Positions 33,234 to 45,700 of a stretch of 64,000 nt of DNA are shown one piece after another (the first letter of the stretch is position 1; each line of letters opens with the position of its first letter). This stretch comes from Selaginella tamariscina (Eukaryota; Streptophyta; Lycopodiopsida; Selaginellales; Selaginellaceae), in assembly GCA_003024785.1 (NCBI GenBank), contig PUQB01000342.1:186001-250000 (forward strand). Direction: 5' to 3'. Made by a program: the position numbers and the translations under genes. Below the pieces are notes generated by a model. That model had not been told where the DNA came from. It was given only the letters and a program-made list of their open reading frames with translations, and searched no databases.

Positions 33234-33850
33234 TCTCAAGGAGATGGTTTGATCTTCACCAGATTGCTCCCCCAGTATTTGTACCCTTTGCCCTTTTGAA
33301 TAAAAGATTGTTGGGATTTGATCTTGACCTAATCCGGGGGAGTTTCGTATGGCAGGTCGTAAATGAGACTCACGTGTAGAATACCTTCTTTGCACCAAGG
33401 TTTGAAAGGCCGGACTTAGTATATTAATACAATAAGGGCAAAAGGGCAGTCCAGGAATAGCCCGATGTCTATTTCGTGGCTAAATTAATGTAGCCGCGTC
33501 TTTCCAGCTGGAAAACGTAGCAAAGTTGACGGTGAACAAACTCAACACGCACGCACGTATACACATATTGTCTATGTGTGTGTGTATGTTCATACAAACT
33601 TGAGGTTTCTTGAACGTTAGGAAAGTGATTGTTTGTTAGAGTCACAAGGTATATATGAGGCAACAAACTGCACAAGCAAAAGATTGACATAACAAACAGG
33701 TACATCTATAAAATGCTCTCGTACCTAACTGTATAGGCAATTAAATAACGGAAAAAAAACAAAGTATATCTAATTGTTCGTGGAATATTGGAATGTCAGT
33801 GCCGTACAGTTCCTCTAACAGAATATTCGTAGTTCAAAGAAGCCCTAAAA
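33234..33850. other. divergent intergenic region between LRX-like and eS4 genes
   Basis: About 0.8 kb separates the minus-strand LRX-like start and the plus-strand eS4 ATG. The eS4 half holds telo-boxes. No further gene seen. Confidence 0.55.
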
Positions 33851-33854
33851 TGTA

Positions 33855-33947
33855 AAACCCTAAACCTTTGTATTTCAAACCCTAAAGCAGAGACCCTAAA
33901 GTGGACGGTGGAGATTAACCCTTGGTGAAGAACTCCTGCTAGGGTTT
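33855..33947 (+). promoter_or_regulatory. telo-box cluster of the eS4 promoter
   Basis: AAACCCTAA at 33855-33863 and 33877-33885, ACCCTAAA at about 33893, TAGGGTTT at 33940-33947; all within 160 bases of the eS4 ATG. Repeated telo-boxes near the start site are a hallmark of plant ribosomal protein genes and mark growth-linked expression. Confidence 0.75.
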
Positions 33948-34010
33948 CGGACGGCGGCTGTGAGCTGAGGAGCGCAAGGAGCGACAGCAACAGGAACAAC
34001 AGAAGCCGCC

Positions 34011-35205
34011 ATGGTTAGTGTCTAGATCTCCTGCTTGTGTTGATTTACTGCTGCTGTGTTGCCAGGCTCGTGGATTGAAGAAGCATCTCAAGCGGCTCAA
34101 TGCCCAGGCACTGGATGCTCGACAAGCTTGGCGGCGCCTTTGTAAGCATCGGCATTCCAATTTCTTGTTTTGCATCTTTCTTTTACTGATGTTTTTGTTG
34201 ATTCAGGCACCAAAGCCATCATCAGGTCCACACAAGGAGAGGGAATGCCTGCCGCTGGTGGTTCTTCTCAGGAACAGGCTTAAGTATGCTCTCACTTACC
34301 GTGAGGTCATCGCCATTGTCATGCAGAAGCTGATCGTGATCGATGGTAAAGTACGCACCGACAAGTGCTACCCGGCAGGATTCATGGGTGAGTTAGTTGA
34401 AATTCTGCACTTTATCATGTTACTGAAATTGGGTTCTTTTGCTGCAGACGTGGTCAGCATTCCTAAAGTGCATGAAAACTATCGCTTGCTGTACGAACAA
34501 AGGCCGCTTCACTCTTCACACCATTGCTCCTGAAGAGGCGAAGGTAAGTCGTATTGCATTTGTTTGTGTGTGAGTGTGTGTGGGTGTGCGTTAGAGAAAG
34601 TGTGAAATCAATATGTATGCTGCTTTGTTTCTTGGGTTTACAGATTATTGTAATAGGTTTGTGAAGATGATATAAGCATGCAATATTTGTTAAGCTCGTC
34701 TGTTGATAACATATACGTACTAAGTAAATGTATGCTCACTTTTACACGCCTGGATATGTTTTTGCTGATGTCTTGGATGTACTACAGTACAAGCTTTGTA
34801 AAGTGCGTAATGGAGATTCGGTGACAAGGGAATCCCAGTGCTGACGACCTACGACGGACGGACGTCAGGTACCCGGATCCACTGATCAAGGCTAACGACA
34901 CCATCAAGATCGAGCTTGAAACCGGGAAGATCAAGGAATTCGTCAAGTTCGACGTTGGCAACCTGGTCATGGTCACTGGGGGTCGTAACAGGGGAAGAAT
35001 CGGGGTGATCCAGCACCGTGAGAAGCACAAGGGGAGCTTCGAGATCATTCACGTGAGGGACTCTGCTGGGCAGGACTTCGCCACTCGTATGGGAAATGTG
35101 TTCACCATTGGTCAGGGGACCAAGCCTTGGGTAACATTGCCCAAGGGCAAGGGTATCAAGCTCTCCATTGTTGAAGAGGCTAAGAAGAGAATGGGTACTT
35201 CTTAA
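34011..35205 (+). pseudogene. RPS4: 40S ribosomal protein S4 (eS4) gene with several frameshifts
   Basis: Exons 34011-34013 (ATG only), 34066-34141, 34207-34387, 34448-34543 and 34788-35205, all GT-AG. An intron directly after the ATG is common in plant ribosomal protein genes. Segments are close to consensus eS4: [101 protein letters not shown] (the KOW region) and [20 protein letters not shown]. The frame is broken near 34103 (a C run two bases short), near 34495, near 34812 and near 34864. Conserved introns, promoter and amino acids argue against a processed or old pseudogene; the breaks may be consensus errors or very recent. Confidence 0.85.
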
Positions 35206-35700
35206 GGGACCTGTTTGTCTTCGTAAAGGAATTTAACGCTTGTCTTTTTGCTTGGACTTATATGAGAGTTTTTTAATTATATAGTATGAGTTACAAAGAG
35301 AAATTCTGTTATTCAAGTCATTATAATATTTATATAGCTTGAAGTTCATTCATAAGCGACTATTCTGGAAGAAAAACGCTAATTATGCTTACTTGTGTGA
35401 GTGCGTGCGTTCGTATATATTCATTTGTGTGTGTGTATCTATATATATATGCGGGGTTATGGATTATTATCAGATGTGGAGTCTGTAACAAGCTGTCCGA
35501 GATGGAGTCCGTAACAAACTGTCCGAGATGGAGTCCGTTACGTTAAACATTCTACAGACTTATTCATAGAACATCCATATAAAAAGCTCATATTCGTTTT
35601 GGGTTTTGTGAGGAAATGTTGCGCTGTATGCGGAAACTGTGCGCTGGGTCTCAACATCCCATAAAACCCTCATCAATCTCCCTATAATCCCATAATCAGG
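35206..35700. other. intergenic, no gene seen
   Basis: eS4 3' region, then a 28-bp direct repeat: ctgtccgagatggagtccgt(a/t)ac at about 35493 and 35520. No other feature recognised. Confidence 0.5.
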
Positions 35701-35715
35701 TCCGTATGAGAATGT

Positions 35716-37057
35716 TGCTCTCTCAGATCTCTCGCTAGGGCCCAAGGGTTTGGAAACGCTTCTATTGGCGGTCTCGAAGGTCAAGTTTACCATGTCACAT
35801 CTCTTAACGGTTAGTACTCTCTCTCTCTCATCTTTCTCTCTCATAATTCTTTCCATTACAGAGGATGGAGCAGGAAGTTTAAGATATGGATGTCGTCAGA
35901 AACAACCCTTTGGATAGTATTTGATATCTCGGGCACCATTGTATTGTCTTCTGCTATCCGTGTTCCATCGTACAAAACAATCGATGGTCGAGGGCAGAAA
36001 ATAAGAATCGTGGTCACGGCCTGCAGCTGAAGAACTGTGAACATGTCATTATCTGCAACTTGGTATGTATATATGTGTGTGTGTGTGTGATACTTAGAAT
36101 GTTCCTACAGGAGCTACAAGGAGGACGGGGACACGATGTAGATGGGATCCAAATCAAACCGAACTCAAGCAATATCTGGATTGATCGGTGTACCCTCTCT
36201 GACTATGATGATGGTCTCATTGATATCACCAGGCAAAGTACTAATATCACCGTTTCCAGGTATCTGTATATGTGTACTACACCCGTTGTTGTCGTCACCA
36301 TCATAGTATATGTATATATATATCATTGCGTTCTGTCGTCATCTGTAAGCCACGTCTAAACCACGCGTCTTCCGTGAGTAAAGCAAAACACTTCTGATTA
36401 TTATCTTCTAGGATAAGTATTACAGCTAGGACACACGCACGCACGCACACACAGTTGTTCGTTGCTTACTAGCATTCGATATTTTCAGGTGCCATTTCCA
36501 CCACCACGATAAGACCATGCTCATAAGTGCAGGGCCGGATCACATTGAGGACAGAAACATGAAGATTACAATCCATCATTGTTTCTTTGATGGAACAAGG
36601 CAGAGACACCCTCGTGTTAGATTCGGCAAAGTTCATCTCTACAACAACTATACTAGAAACTGGGGCATCTATGCTGTGTGTGCTAGTGTGGAATCCCAGG
36701 TAACTTTGTGTGTGTGTGTGCGCGCGCGCGTGTGGTGTGCTAATAGTTTATCTCACAGATTTATTCACAATGCAATGTGTATGAAGCAAGCAATAAGAAA
36801 AAAGTTTTTGAGTACTACCATGAGAAGGTGAGGGCTTTCATACAACAAGTTTGATATATGTTAACTATTTAAGATTTGTTCTAGGCATTGGATAGTGATG
36901 TGCGGTATGTGGAAGTATAAAATCAGATGGAGATGTTTTCTTAAACGGGGCTCAATGGGAAGTTAAAAGCCCAGAGAATGTGTTTAGCCCGGAAGAGTAC
37001 TACTCTGGTTGCTCAGTGGATTCTGCTGGCAAAGATTTGATGGACAAGTGTGTGTAG
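35716..37057 (+). pseudogene. pectate lyase (PL1), frameshifted, copy L1
   Basis: Six exons visible: 35716-35809, 35862-36062, 36111-36259, 36489-36699, 36759-36827, 36885-37057. They encode SLRSLARAQGFGNASIGGLE, LWIVFDISGTIVLSSAIRVP, ELQGGRGHDVDGIQIKPNSS, WIDRCTLSDYDDGLIDITRQ, HHCFFDGTRQRHPRVRFGKV and YNNYTRNWGIYAVCASVESQ. The vWiDH-like (IWIDRCTL) and RxxPxxR-like (RQRHPRVRFG) signatures of plant pectate lyases are kept. The enzyme cleaves pectate by beta-elimination in the wall. Frameshifts near 35918 and 36002, and a lost base near 36898 (present in the copy at 51029), break it. The N-terminus and signal peptide are not recognised. Exons 4-6 recur in the tandem copy at 50638-51170. Confidence 0.83.
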
Positions 37058-37401
37058 AATCTCTGGTTGGCAGGATGTACCATTGCCTGAAGACGCCAAC
37101 CAAAGCATATCTTGTATTTAACTTTATATATAAATCAATAACCTTGACCTTACAAGGAAAGGCTGTCGTATACTCTCTCTCTCACGCACACACACACACA
37201 CACAACGCGATCTCAGTGTTATAGAAAGGATGTCTATTCATTTGAGCGAAAGTCATAAACTAACACTATATCACTATATTTTCGAAGTTGCCCGGGCGCA
37301 TGAGGGACTTTAAACTGCCATACACCATTTGGGGCTTCTGCTGTTCCATGTTGGTATCCTCTTTACCACACTGCCTATGCAGCTCTCTTTCAACAAAACT
37401 C

Positions 37402-38254
37402 TCACCGAGTGCGATCTGTTCTCCCCGTGCAGTGCCTTACTACCCATGGATGGTTCTTTATTTGCTGGAGTGTCAGCCTCTTCTCAGGCTGCAGACATAG
37501 AATCTCTTGAATAAACACCGCGGCTTCGAATGTAAAGCCACACCATTCCATAGAGGACACGGGCAAGTCCTCTAAAGCTCTCAATCTTTTCTGTACTTCT
37601 TTAGACTCCAGCTTCCCAAAGGCAAGCTTTCCGGATAGCATTTCGTAAAGCACAATTCCGATGCCCCACACGTCGACGGATTCGTTATAATTTCTTTCGG
37701 TTCCCACCTCAGGCGCCGTATACCTCTCAGTCCCGATATCGCTCCTCATCGTCTTTGCGCAGTCCTTGTCTTTAAACATTCTTGCACAGCCGAAATCAGC
37801 AAGCTTGATACGGTAGGGCTCCTGCTCGCTTGTGACGAGTATGTTGGCAAGTTTGATGTCTCTGTGCACAATCCCTTGACTATGAATGTGCTCAACAATC
37901 TCTGCTAGATCTCTTATAATCAACGCTGCCTCACGGGGACTCAGCCCCATCTTCAAGTGCACTAAATCCTCTAAAGAGCATTCGCAGCGCTCCAGAATCA
38001 TATTGTAATGATTCTGATCTACAAGGCACTCGATCAGCGACACCACGCCCTTGTACCCTTTCAGTTTCTTCAACGCACCACGCTCAGTCCGAGCATGTTC
38101 CCTTGTTATCAGAGAAAGTCTTGCACGCAAAGAGCATACCATCTTTCTTGCGTCTAACAAGTGTAACACTGCCTTGGCCGCCCTTCCCAAGCTTCCCCTT
38201 CACCGTGTAGAAGCTCTTCAGCACGTTGGAGTGTGCCCGTTCTCTCATCTTCAT
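37402..38254 (-). pseudogene. Ser/Thr protein kinase, copy L1, one frameshift
   Basis: An intronless kinase domain of about 284 residues filling nearly the whole protein. From ATG 38254: GKLGKGGQGSVTLVRRK (Gly-rich loop), MLFACKTF (ATP-binding Lys), HSQGIVHRDIKLANILV (catalytic loop), LADFGCARMF (DFG), YTAPEVG (APE), SVDVWGIGIVLYEMLSGKLA, ending IKNHPWVVRHCTG. All catalytic residues are present. A two-base loss near 38107 (ggcataac in the tandem copy) puts the first 50 residues in another frame. Without it the gene would read through. No signal peptide, membrane segment or EF hands. Kinase group not assigned; the NHPWV end is CAMK-like. Confidence 0.85.
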
Positions 38255-38454
38255 CACGGATAGAATGCAACCCTAGAGGTAAATGTTCCTCTTATACTCG
38301 AATTAAAGGTCAATGGGGATATACTCATGGCACCAAAGAATATCTTTGTCGAATATCTACTACCTAGACATATATACACTCCATCACATGTTAACTTTCT
38401 TAACCAAAACTTCCTCCAGCCAAACAAACCAATGAGATTAGCCTAAACTCCTCA

Positions 38455-39450
38455 GTTCCGCAACGGCGAACAAGCGGGATTCTTCTTTGTGGTTCTTGTG
38501 TAGGAACGGGATTGGGTTGGAATGCAACGTCGGGATTCAGGCGATTCCAGTGACACCAGTGACTGAAGCACTCTTTGATGATGTAGAGTATAACCGCGAG
38601 TTGTATGAGTGGGTCTTACCAGGCTTAGAGACTGATCCGTGAAGGCTTTTGCTCATGCTGTGCAGGCTACGTACGATCCGAACAGGGCCAAGGCGAATGT
38701 GGATCTGCTGCAGAAGTTTGACGACTGGAACCCGCTCTCCAATATGTTGTGGTGGGTGTATTATCACTGTCACCCCGTATATGCCACAGGGACTTGGCAT
38801 CCAGGCTCTTGACATCTTTACTAGCTCCTGGTCCCCAAGTGCCCTGCCAAGCAAAGCTGCAGCATAGTATGCGTTCACGGCCTCGCCGGTGTTCTCCTGG
38901 TTACGTCCATCCGAAAACTCTGTCAATCCACTGGCTCAGGATGCATCACCGACGGATCTAATAGATAATTGATTACATATATGGTTTATACAAAATGCCG
39001 GTGCCTCGAGAAATTCCCAGCGGAGACCTTCTTAAGATCGGACTATGTAATCCCCCACCAGAGAATACAGATTAGTCCGGTATCTCGAGCCCCACTCAGG
39101 ATCAAGCAGCTCCGGCGTAAACAAAGTACCCAGTGATAGTGATGATCGTTGTACACTCCGAGTCCGAAGTCAGCACCGGAGTCAAATGCGCCTTGCTGAG
39201 AGACAAGTCCGCCCCATCTTCCGTCGTACACAATGGAGTTGCTTCGGACAGATCCATCGAACCACGGGCTGAGACTGGCGTCCAGGAAGTTGGCCACCTT
39301 GGGTTCCTCTGCAATTAGGGCGCCCCTCTATTCCGACGAAGTAAGTGGACGACGTGTTGATCGGTCGGAGACTGGAGACGTCCCGGTCGACTGTGTCACC
39401 GATCTGTCCGGCTGCGGATGGATCTCGGACACCGGCAACGGAGTTTGATT
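38455..39450 (-). pseudogene. GH81 endo-1,3-beta-glucanase fragment, copy L1, rearranged
   Basis: Minus-strand pieces FLDASLSPWFDGSVRSNSIV, YDGRWGGLVSQQGAF, GADFGLGVYNDHHYHW (39297-39110), a stretch readable as LLDPEWGSRY and LYSLVGDY, then TEFSDGRNQENTGEAVNAYY (38926) carry the GH81 catalytic region. The Asp of YNDHHYH and the Glu residues of GRNQE...GEAV are the family's active-site block. The last part (38455-38760: LFDDVEYNRELYEWVLPG to NMLWWVY) lies on the opposite strand. The N-terminal half of a GH81 enzyme is absent. Frameshifts occur near 39115 and elsewhere. Confidence 0.85.
38460..38762 (+). other. 300-bp inversion inside arm L1
   Basis: Against arm R1 the GH81 3' segment is flipped. 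On the plus strand it runs from cggcgaacaagcggg to gtgggtgta, then joins ttatcactgtcaccccg, the reverse complement of cggggtgacagtgata. Both edges are sharp. Confidence 0.85.
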
Positions 39451-39819
39451 GAGTGTGGGCGCTTTAGATTTCAAATTCCACACATTACCCCTAGCATACA
39501 CATTATGCATGTGAACCGTATTACATGTGTATATGTGTACGTATGTAAATACTAACGTCATTATGTCAGCTATACCGTTATGAAGTAGTTGTACCACACA
39601 CACCTCAAACAAGTCCTCTATACATGTTTGTTGATTCTTACTGAGGAAACTTTTTGAAATTTTTATTTGAAAAGATCAAAGACTTGTTCTACAACCATTT
39701 GTGCAGTAATAAGGTCTTTATCGAATGTATTTTAATTATTTGTAACAAAAGTCTCTACAAGCACAATTACTATTTTTATGCTAAATAAAAATATTTTTTT
39801 TACTAAAATAGGGCATCAT

Positions 39820-40950
39820 CAAGTGTCATTATAATTATAATTGATATATCCCTTATCACATGTGAAATATGGTTTCACAAAATCTATATGTACCCTTTGA
39901 ACATGAGCACGAAGGTAATCACCATTAATTAACTTTTGTTGAATAGGACTATGTTTCCAAATCCACATATCATGTTCGCTCTTTACAAAATAAAATATAA
40001 GTTTAGTGTTCAAAAAAAAAATTAAAAAATTCATCATGGCCATCACACACCCATTTTAAAATGTTAGTTGACATTTGCATTCATGAATTTCTTATGAGCA
40101 TTCACAATTGCTTGCACAATTACATTATATCGTTATTTTTTTTATCAAAGAAGTTGTCAAATTCCTATCTTGAAGGTGCTAGGATTTCAACATGCATGCC
40201 ATCAATGACCCCTTAATATTTGGTAATCAAGTTTAAGTCAGCATTTCAAACTCACACAGTATAACAGACACTTGTTCCTATATTATATGAAATGATACCC
40301 TATGCCAGAGCCTCCAACATATTGCTATTATCATCTCCATGAACACAATTGCTATTGTAGAGACCCTTATAGCAAACTTCTCATTGATATGATCGTACTC
40401 AAAGTTTTTTACCAGCTTCGTCAATGTTAGCATTGACGCTCACATTAACTCGAACAACACTTTTATAGTTTTTGTCCATTCTCACAATATCGTCTTGCAC
40501 AATGTCATATATTCATAGTGAAAACCCTCTGTGACATGCGAAGAATCTTCATCTAAAGAAAGTCATCATAGTAAGCCTTCATAAAAGTGTCTCACCATAT
40601 TACATGTCTATGCATAACCCCCCTTTCCTGGATTCTTGAACAACAAGTGCTTCTTCTAAACCTATATAGGAGCAACATTCTCGTCATTTTCATTCCCACT
40701 CATGTCCTCATTAGAGTTGAAAGAATTGAATCATCTTTAAATTCAAAATCAGTATCAATAAAAATAAACCGTGTCAGAAAATTCAAGACCATTAGCATAG
40801 CAAATTGAGCTAGCTGATTACTTTTCTCATCAACATTTTTGATGTCCTGGAATTTCATAAGTAGATTAATTAAAAACTTCCTAAACTTTTGCATGAACAC
40901 AATAAAATAAAAACAAGCTAATGCAAAGTGCATGCACACTATTTTCCTGT
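39820..40950 (-). pseudogene. possible PIF/Harbinger-like transposase remnant, spacer 1
   Basis: In shifting minus-strand frames: MKILRMSQRVFTMN followed by YDIVQDDIVRMDKNYKSVVR (about 40555-40450), like the helix region before the Harbinger catalytic core, and GVIDGMHVEILAPSR (about 40215-40170), like the GAIDGTHV box with the first catalytic Asp. Many stops. Assignment is by eye and tentative. Confidence 0.35.
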
Positions 40951-43910
40951 GAAACTACTCCTTGTTACGACTTCTATAGAGCTATTCTACAAATCGAACC
41001 ATTACATTAACAAACTTCTCAATAGCTATTAGGACTCTCTCTGAACCTTCAGCCCTCCCACTAGCCTTTGACACCTGGAACTCTAACCCTCCGAACTCCC
41101 ATCTACTTACGTCATCATGTTTATATTTGGGCAAAACAAGATAATTTGTATATAAGCTAACTTTTATTAGTATTCAACAAAAGGAATCAACATTAATCAT
41201 TGTTGATTTTCCTTAATCAAAGCCTTGTTTCAATTTAATCTTTGAACCTGGTCACACTTGCTAGCGACCTATGAGTTTGATTGCTTCACAACAAGTGGTG
41301 TCTTTTGTGTTTTATCAACTCTAATGAGAATTAATACAGCTTCAACAACAACAACAAAATAAGGCGGCACATGCACATGCTTCATCCTCAAAATCCGAAC
41401 CAAAAATAAGCATACTTACCCAATTTGACGGGTCGTAATAAGTTTTTCATAGTTTTTTGGGTCAATCCAAACTTATTATGATGATGTAACCACAAAGGTA
41501 TAGATCATATACTACTAAAGCCGGGTTGATTGGCTCTCTCATGGGTGGGCCAATGCTTTTTTTGGTTGTAGCATTCTTAAGAAAAAATGATGTTGTACTG
41601 CACAATTGCACAAATTTTGAGAGGATTTTTTTCATCATGTTCAACAACACCCACTGAGAACACTCGATAATCAACAAACTCTACTAATTATACCATTGTG
41701 ATAAGTCAACATGAAATGGAGTTTTAGATGTTAGCAATGGATATCTAAATGCACTCAAGAAGCATTTTTGACATAGGTTTCAAGATGATGTCAAGGATCT
41801 CCTTTTATGTCAACTAAACCCAAAATCTCTATGTGATGCTATATATAGGTTGTTCAATTGATAACCGTTTTTTCAAATGGCAACAAGAGTGGCAGCAATT
41901 CAAGTTTTTCCGTTGTCCTACTGCCAAAGGAGTCTGCCCCTCCGACTACCACCACATTGAATAGCTACTTAGTCATTTGACTCATACCAATGGAGGTCAA
42001 TTCTTCTCAATGTGGTCAGAAAATTCTTTATTATTATTCCATCAATATCTATAGAAGACAAATAAGTACACTAGGAGTCAAGGTTGACACAAACGGATTT
42101 CCCGAACGTGTTCTTGAATGTTCCACAAACGCGTTCTTTAGTAACAAAAAAACAAAAATAAATTAAAATTAAAATATTTTAGCATATTTAAATATTAAAG
42201 TGCTAAGATTTTAAAATATTCAAATTACATATTTAAAATTAAACCAAATAAAATAAAATAAAATAAACTAATAAAAACTAGATAACCTCCTCTTTATTGT
42301 CATTCTTATCTTCCACTAATATCTTGAGTTGCATTATTATGTTCATCACTACTGGATGATTCTTCATTAGTAATAATAGATGTGTTTGGCCTGTTGATCT
42401 CCAATTCCTTCAATTACAAATCAAGATTCACATGATTCCACTCAGGTTCTTGCATTTTAATTAATTTATTTACCTTAAAAATTTGCACCAAACCTTTTGA
42501 ACATATAAGGTTTTTTATTTTAATTGGAAATTTTTTTTGACAAATTGGGTGAAAATATTTGCAAATGTGTTTTGAAAACACATTAGTGAACGTCTGCAAA
42601 AACATGCGAACTCATTCTTTGGTAACACTACTAGGAGTTGCATAGGAAAACATTGCCACTCAAATATAATAGAAATTGAAGTTGTGAATGGAGATGAACA
42701 AATCCTAGTTATGGAGTTGAAATCGTTGCCCTTAGACAAATTAAAGAGAGGTCACATTAAAGTTATGCAATTCTTAACTATGGAATCCAAACTCTTGCCC
42801 TAAACCACCAACAACATTATATTATATTGGAATGAATAAATTTGTGTACATACATAATATAAATAAAACTTATAAATAACAAAATTGTAATTAGATTTAG
42901 TCAAGATATTTTAAAAAGATTAAATTCCTTCATAATGTTAAATTTATAAATATGTGTATGTTAGTATTATTTTACTAAATTTATTATTTCTACCCTCTAG
43001 AATACTTTTGATTTAAATTAGCATAATTTAATAGTATATTCAAAATATTCATGGTATATAAAGACATTTTTAGATGAATAAAATTAAGATTTATTTAACA
43101 AATCAATATTTTATTCTTTCATCAAACATCATATTTCATTTTCTTTTTTCCAAAACAATATTACAAGGTTTTGTCTTAACCACATAATATGCATAGGGAC
43201 AATATTTTCTTAAATAAGGTAACCATTTCAAAAGTCATTTAGTATTATTGTAATTTGCGATAATAATTGAATTCATTTAAAATCACTTTAAAAGTCATAT
43301 CAATAATAATTTAATTCACTTGAAACCTGATAAGAGTTACAAGTCGTGTTAACACATAAGAATATATTAGTAAGAACAGACATGATATTCATTTTTTATT
43401 AGTTATCCAAGTTGAAAAATGGACATTATAGAAAATGAATAGAAAACAATTATTTATTAAGTTTGCAACAATATGTTGAAGCCTAAACTTTACTGACTTT
43501 GCTTATCAAGGATTGCAATGCTAGCAAAAATTTCTTCTTGTATTGATGAGCATGCATTATATCAAAAGTAGTTTGAGAAAATAAATCAAATTTACAAAAA
43601 TGAAAAAAAAAAAAAACATTTAAATTTACATGCTTCATTATATATAAAAACACATACTCATAATAATAAGTGAGTCAAGAGATAAATGACTTTCCCTACT
43701 TTGAGCTCATTTAAGTCTTACTAATGTTTTTATTTTAAATATTTTTATAATCATTTTTTAATTGCGATGCTTATAACTAAAATTGCCTCCATTAGACATT
43801 TTTAATAACTCACATTGAGCACAATGATTAACAATAAAAACTAAACATAAAATTTTGAGTTAAAACCATTTTAAAAAGTTCTATATTAAAATCTCAGACC
43901 TCCACTCACT

Positions 43911-44072
43911 TAAGATCATCCAATAACAATGACAAAAAAGAATTAAGAGTGTCTCACCCAGCCAAGACTTCACTTTAACTTTAAAAGTTTTTTAAGATCA
44001 TCCAATAACAATGACAAAAAGGAATTAAGAGTGCCTCACCCAGCCAAAACTTGCTCCAAAGGGACATATTAT
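43911..44072. repeat. 82-bp tandem duplication in spacer 1
   Basis: taagatcatccaataacaatgacaaaaa(a/g)gaattaagagtg(t/c)ctcacccagccaa starts at 43911 and again at 43993. In spacer 2 (about 57995-58140) the first copy is preceded by an extra ctaactttaaaagttttt, so spacer 1 lost about 18 bp. Confidence 0.85.
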
Positions 44073-45129
44073 ATATTAGACAAGTAATACTTCACTAGCT
44101 TTTGTTGAACCATTTATAATTGGATTTAAAACTTTGACATTTAATACCTCACTTCTCATTGTTTTATATGCATAGAGTTATTATCAAATTTATACAATTC
44201 TCTCTTATCAATTGTGAATGAGAATTAAAATTTGTTAAAACATTATAGATAAAAAATCACATATTTCCATTATCCTAAACCATAATACTTAAATCAAATT
44301 TGGGCCAGCATTGCATATTTCTTTAACAATTGGGATTATAAAAGAATTAGATATTCTTGATCTAAATTAAAGGCACTTGGGCAAGGCAATAAAAGATGCT
44401 CATACTATTCCATTGGCATTGGAGTCCCATCTTATGTTCAATATGTCACTTTTTAAAATTTAAAGAATTAAGTGTTTTTATATGTGAACATAATTATCTT
44501 AATTTTATTTTAATGAATTAAAAGTTTGTATATAAATGACATGCTCTTACTTAAATTTTAAGAATAAAATAAAGTATGAAAATGTTACACTTAATAACTG
44601 AAGTGAAATTTTGATTCTTAACACTTATTACACTTTCATAACAAAAATAAGAGTAATTGTTGGTGTGAATGGCCCCTTCAAGTTTTATTTATAATTTAAA
44701 TAAATATATTTAACGAAATTATTTATTGCTTCCTATCAATTTTTGAAAAATAATTTAGTTGAACAAATTAGATTTTATTTAAATTTTTAGATATGATGAT
44801 GATTAACATTATTAAATGGCAAAGATTTTATTTTAGTTTTGAAATGCCAATAATAAAAATATTAAAATATTAGGAAATTTTTTGTACCCCTCAAACTTTA
44901 CCTAAAAGTTTTAAAATTACAATTTTGTTTTTATGAAGTTTTGAATATTATAAAAATACTCTTATTCAACCTTTTAACACTCTTCAACTAAAATAATCTA
45001 GAATATTCTACTCTTTTTAAAATAATTTAGAATATTTAATTCAATTTTGGGTAAACTAGATTAAGGATTATGACTAATTGAACATTGGGGTTGTGTGTTA
45101 ATGGGATTATTTTAAGAAATTGCTTCGAT

Positions 45130-45700
45130 TTTATTGACAAGTTACAAAAGATGGTAAAGCCAATGGTATTCGTGATCACGACGAGTTCCATATGATTCCA
45201 TCTATCAAAAAAGGTTGTAAGAGTGATGGTTGCCCTTGGAGGTTGTACACATCGATTTTAGAAGAAGGTTTTTTTTAAAGGAGAACATTTTGACATCCAT
45301 TATTGGATATGTTAAAAGTCATCAGATTAAAATTAATGACTTGGTTTTACTAAACTAGCAGAAGTTATATCACTAGCGTCATTTCGAAGCTTTACACCTT
45401 CAAATCGTCACTTAAAGAACTTGCTAAGGCTCATATTTATGAAGTTTATAGTTGTGGTCACTACTACATCATTGTTTGTCTGGTTAATATGATAGTACTT
45501 GAGATACACTTAGGACACTATGTTTGAGTTATTAGGCTTGCCAAAAAGACTTATTTTTGCTTCAGTTGACAAAAGATCTGTATTTTGTGTGCTCATGCAA
45601 CTGCAGAAGGCATTGGTTAAGAGAAGAGGGATTTCCATTTTGGACAATGCCATTAAGTTAAATATAGCTCATGGACTTGTTGGTGGCCAATTTGATTAAT
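45130..45700 (+). pseudogene. MULE (Mutator-like) transposase remnant, spacer 1
   Basis: Plus-strand fragments include KKGCKSDGCPWRLYTSILEEG (about 45205-45270), shaped like the CPWR motif of the MuDR N-terminal DNA-binding domain. CILCAHATAEGI (about 45580-45615) resembles the CxCxH of the SWIM zinc finger (xPCxHAxA). Most of the transposase core between them is missing. Confidence 0.55.

Larger units (their letters stand above)
36233..39650. repeat. inverted-repeat arm L1
   Basis: Reverse complement matches arm R1 (47350-50637): pectate lyase exons 3-6, kinase, GH81, and the block ending gtttcctcagtaag. Arms are diverged, by kinase protein roughly 85% identical by eye, with private indels, so this duplication is much older than the tandem one. 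Confidence 0.9.

Noticed and set aside
36060..36359. 99-codon open frame running through a splice site
   Set aside because: It is pectate lyase exon 3 read into its flanking introns; exon borders are clear from GT-AG sites.
38537..38926. 129-codon minus-strand frame as a new protein
   Set aside because: Fusion of GH81 sense sequence with antisense of the inverted segment; an artefact of the inversion.
40587..42739. Short frames in the spacer (and their tandem copies near 54.7-56.8 kb and at 46879/60970)
   Set aside because: AT-rich random frames; their duplication only mirrors the tandem copy.
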